From: Candidatus Zhuqueibacterota bacterium
GTDB taxonomy: Bacteria; Zhuqueibacterota; Zhuqueibacteria; Zhuqueibacterales; Zhuqueibacteraceae
DNA length: 64,000 nt
Direction: 5' to 3'
NCBI GenBank assembly: GCA_022616415.1
Contig: JAKEEU010000134.1
Span: forward strand, 1-64,000
In this document: positions 62,465-64,000 of the stretch, in pieces
Position numbering within the stretch: position 1 is the first letter of the stretch
Layout: every line of letters starts with the position of its first letter
The notes under the pieces: generated by a model
What the model saw: the letters and a program-made list of their open reading frames with translations, nothing else
What the model was told of the DNA's origin: nothing
Database searches by the model: none
Position numbers and translations under genes: made by a program

Positions 62465-62954
62465 TGTCATTCAGGAGGAATCTTTTTCAGCATTTGGTAT
62501 GAACTTCAGTTCAAGAAAGGATTGATCTTAGATAATGACTTAGAGCGGCTGACAAAAAATGAACAGCGAGTGAGTCCATGCAAAAGGGTAATTATTATGT
62601 CTACATCACAACCAACCCCGGCAAGACAACACTTTATACGGGTGTGACGAACGATCTCAAGCTGCGTCTACAGCAGCACTATCAAAATCGTGGCAAGAAA
62701 GACAGTTTTGCAGGGCGATACTATTGCTATAAGCTGGTTTACTTTGAAACGTACTCGGATATCAATCAAGCGATTCAACGAGAAAAGGAGATCAAGGATC
62801 TAAGTCGGGAAAAGAAGAAGGAGTTGGTTGCATCGAAGAACCCGAGGTGGAATTTCTTGGTGCTTTAGAACGAGATTGATTTTTGTCATCTCGAAATAAT
62901 TTTTTAGAAATTGAATGCAGTGCTGAATTTAAAAAAGATTCCTCCTGAATGACA
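62465..62954. mobile_element. 490-bp unit with perfect 23-bp terminal inverted repeats and a GIY-YIG gene
   Basis: The 23 bases at 62465-62487, starting TGTCATTCAGGAGGAATC, are the exact inverse of 62932-62954. Only one gene, a GIY-YIG nuclease, lies between. The outermost bases TGTCATTC and GGAATCTTT are shared with the palindrome at 34545-34614. No target duplication is visible (AC before, CC after). It looks like a self-contained, nuclease-bearing form of the family C repeats. Confidence 0.75.
62578..62868 (+). CDS. GIY-YIG endonuclease (UPF0213/YhbQ-like)
   Basis: 96 residues. The GIY-YIG core is read as YYVYITTNPGKTTLYTGVTN, then RLQQHYQNRG and the C-terminal AIQREKEIKDLSREKK with the conserved Glu-helix. 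Stand-alone domain proteins of this size belong to UPF0213/YhbQ and act on branched or nicked DNA. It sits at the centre of a perfect inverted-repeat unit, so it may act in cis on those ends. Weak ribosome-binding site. Confidence 0.88.
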   Translation: MQKGNYYVYITTNPGKTTLYTGVTNDLKLRLQQHYQNRGKKDSFAGRYYCYKLVYFETYSDINQAIQREKEIKDLSREKKKELVASKNPRWNFLVL

Positions 62955-63018
62955 CCTTCTTTTTGTTTTGGCAAAACTCAACGATCGTCAGAAGGATACT
63001 ATTGGTAAGGAGATCGCA

Positions 63019-63843
63019 ATGCAAATCAGGCACAAAAAGAATCTGTTGAAAGCAGTCCCAGGTATCATTATAAGCTTGATTTTCGCCGGCAAAGGTTGGA
63101 CTCAATCCGACATCAATTATACTTTGCCAGCGCCGGAAGAAGTCAAATCCGTTCTGAGTAGAGTCAAAGAGCATCTGGAATTGGTAACGCCTTATCGTTT
63201 TCACAACCGCACGACGAATACGGTAATTACGGATTTCAGCACGCCGCAAGATGCGTACGCAGCGCGCATGCCCGGACGGCACGGCATCTGGAGTTACGAG
63301 ATGGGTGTGACCTATGCCGGCATGATTTTGTACACGCAGGTAACGGGCGATTCGAGTTATATTGATTATGCCGAAAAGACTTTCAAATTCATCATCAATC
63401 ATCTCGATTACATTCGCTCGACCAATGACAAATTCGGTGATCAAGGTGATCGGTTCGCGCGAGTGATCCGGCCGAGCCATCTGGATCATTGTGGCTCGAT
63501 GGGCGCGGCCATGATCAAACTAAATGCGATTCGTCCAGACAAACGTTTTCGCCAAATCATCGACATTATTGCAGAGCACATTTCGAACAGACAGGTGCGC
63601 CTGAAAGACGGCACGCTGGCGCGGCCCGGTGATGGCCCGTGGGAATTTACGTTGTGGACCGACGATCTCTATATGAGCGTGCCCTTCCTCGCGCAAATGG
63701 GGAAGCTCACCGGCAATGCCAAATACTATAGTTTTGCCCGTGATCATTTGACCTTAAGAAAATTCATTTCACAGGTTTTGCATGAGCAAGAAAAAATGGG
63801 CGATCACATTGACGCTCGGTTACATTGTCGCCTATCTCTTTAG
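63019..63843 (+). pseudogene. GH105-like unsaturated rhamnogalacturonyl hydrolase, 3'-truncated
   Basis: From ATG 63019 (AAGGAG upstream) with signal LLKAVPGIIISLIFAGKGWT. The first 240 residues resemble GH105/GH88-like enzymes: YEMGVTYAGMILYTQVTGDS, DHCGSMGAAMIKLN and GPWEFTLWTDDLYMSVPFLA with the catalytic Asp. After GNAKYYSFA the family sequence stops and the frame enters unrelated codons that overlap the next gene, ending at 63843. About 120 residues, including half the toroid, are missing. A deletion joining this gene to the transporter operon near 63740-63780 is likely. Confidence 0.7.
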
Positions 63844-63991
63844 CAATGGCCCGGGAATTTTGCTGGCCAACCGCGCCGAGCTGGTGGTGGGATTTCCGCC
63901 GCTTTATCTCTGGGCGGTGTTCTGGGGCACGGTGCAGGTTAGCATTTTGATCGCGGCTTATTTTCTCGTTTGGAAGGAAAATGAATCATGA
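63782..63991 (+). CDS. Small membrane subunit of a sodium:solute symporter (DUF3311-like)
   Basis: 69 residues from ATG 63782. Two hydrophobic segments (WAITLTLGYIVAYLFSNGPG; LYLWAVFWGTVQVSILIAAY) with LLANRAELVVGFPPLYLWAV between them, the plan of the small proteins encoded just before SSS-family symporters. Its stop overlaps the ATG of the next gene (ATGA at 63988). It would work with that permease in sugar or uronate uptake. Confidence 0.7.
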   Translation: MSKKKWAITLTLGYIVAYLFSNGPGILLANRAELVVGFPPLYLWAVFWGTVQVSILIAAYFLVWKENES

Positions 63992-64000
63992 TCGTTTGGG
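63988..64000 (+). CDS. Start of the next gene, probably the symporter permease (partial)
   Basis: ATG 63988 overlaps the preceding stop; only four codons (M-I-V-W) are in the window. Identity is inferred from the small-subunit gene before it. Confidence 0.45.

Noticed and set aside
62465..62954. Classical insertion sequence
   Set aside because: No transposase and no visible target duplication; the only gene is a GIY-YIG nuclease, so it is described as a nuclease-bearing repeat unit.

Overview
The window looks like chromosomal DNA of an uncultured bacterium of the FCB superphylum, most like Zhuqueibacterota (candidate phylum KSB1) or Calditrichota. The grounds are two secreted proteins with C-terminal YPNPFNP-type sorting domains, a TonB-dependent receptor with a carboxypeptidase-regulatory-like N-terminal domain but no SusD, Bacteroidetes-like conjugation proteins, and intergenic regions crowded with palindromic repeats. 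No rRNA, tRNA or CRISPR array was recognised. The taxonomic call is inference.

Layout. (1) 1-1.2 kb: the start of a deoxyhypusine-synthase-like gene on the minus strand and a DUF971 gene. (2) 1.27-6.64 kb: a compact, AT-richer operon on the plus strand, with an XRE regulator under its own promoter and operator, a Cas4-like PD-(D/E)XK nuclease carrying Fe-S cysteines, a long prokaryotic Argonaute that appears to keep its catalytic residues, an unknown 152-aa protein and an HExxH metallopeptidase. This is the best candidate in the window for an undescribed defence system. (3) 6.68-9.73 kb: purL, then a small protein and a nucleotidyltransferase-fold protein in overlapping frames. (4) 9.8-22.5 kb, minus strand: a type IV secretion/conjugation operon (VirD4, VirB2, B3, B4, B5-like, B6, B8, B9, B10, a PKD lipoprotein and a TraO-like protein) with an Mrr-like endonuclease gene inside it and no relaxase in view. 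(5) 23-28.4 kb: a response regulator, a fused flavin/membrane/ferredoxin oxidoreductase, a TIM-barrel isomerase and a membrane-anchored winged-helix regulator. (6) 29-50 kb: a polysaccharide-utilisation region with a TonB receptor, a beta-helix protein, a KdgF-like cupin, a heparinase II/III-type lyase, GH29-like, DUF5703, sugar dehydrogenase, GH88, GH97, GH2 and alginate-lyase-family proteins. (7) 49.8-64 kb: a two-subunit molybdenum hydroxylase, then Tat-exported sugar epimerase and Gfo/Idh/MocA enzymes, DoxX, DUF1080, a cytosolic Gfo/Idh/MocA enzyme, a PmoA-like protein and a GH29 fucosidase, ending in a truncated GH105 and a sodium-symporter pair.

How it works together. The carbohydrate genes read as one catabolic programme for a uronic-acid-rich, fucose- and galactose-bearing glycan. 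Lyases make unsaturated uronides; GH88, GH105 and the cupin process them; GH2, GH97 and GH29 remove side chains; and the Gfo/Idh/MocA, DUF1080 and epimerase group fits the recently recognised oxidative 3-keto-glycoside route.

Repeats. Nearly every gap in the right half holds a palindrome from one of about ten sequence families. Several unrelated families share one plan: a 7-9-base word occurs twice in the left arm and twice, inverted, in the right arm. Copies repeatedly sit in frame inside or next to signal-peptide codons of secreted enzymes. One family shares its ends with a 490-bp unit that carries a GIY-YIG nuclease gene between perfect 23-bp inverted repeats, which suggests a nuclease-driven mobile repeat system.
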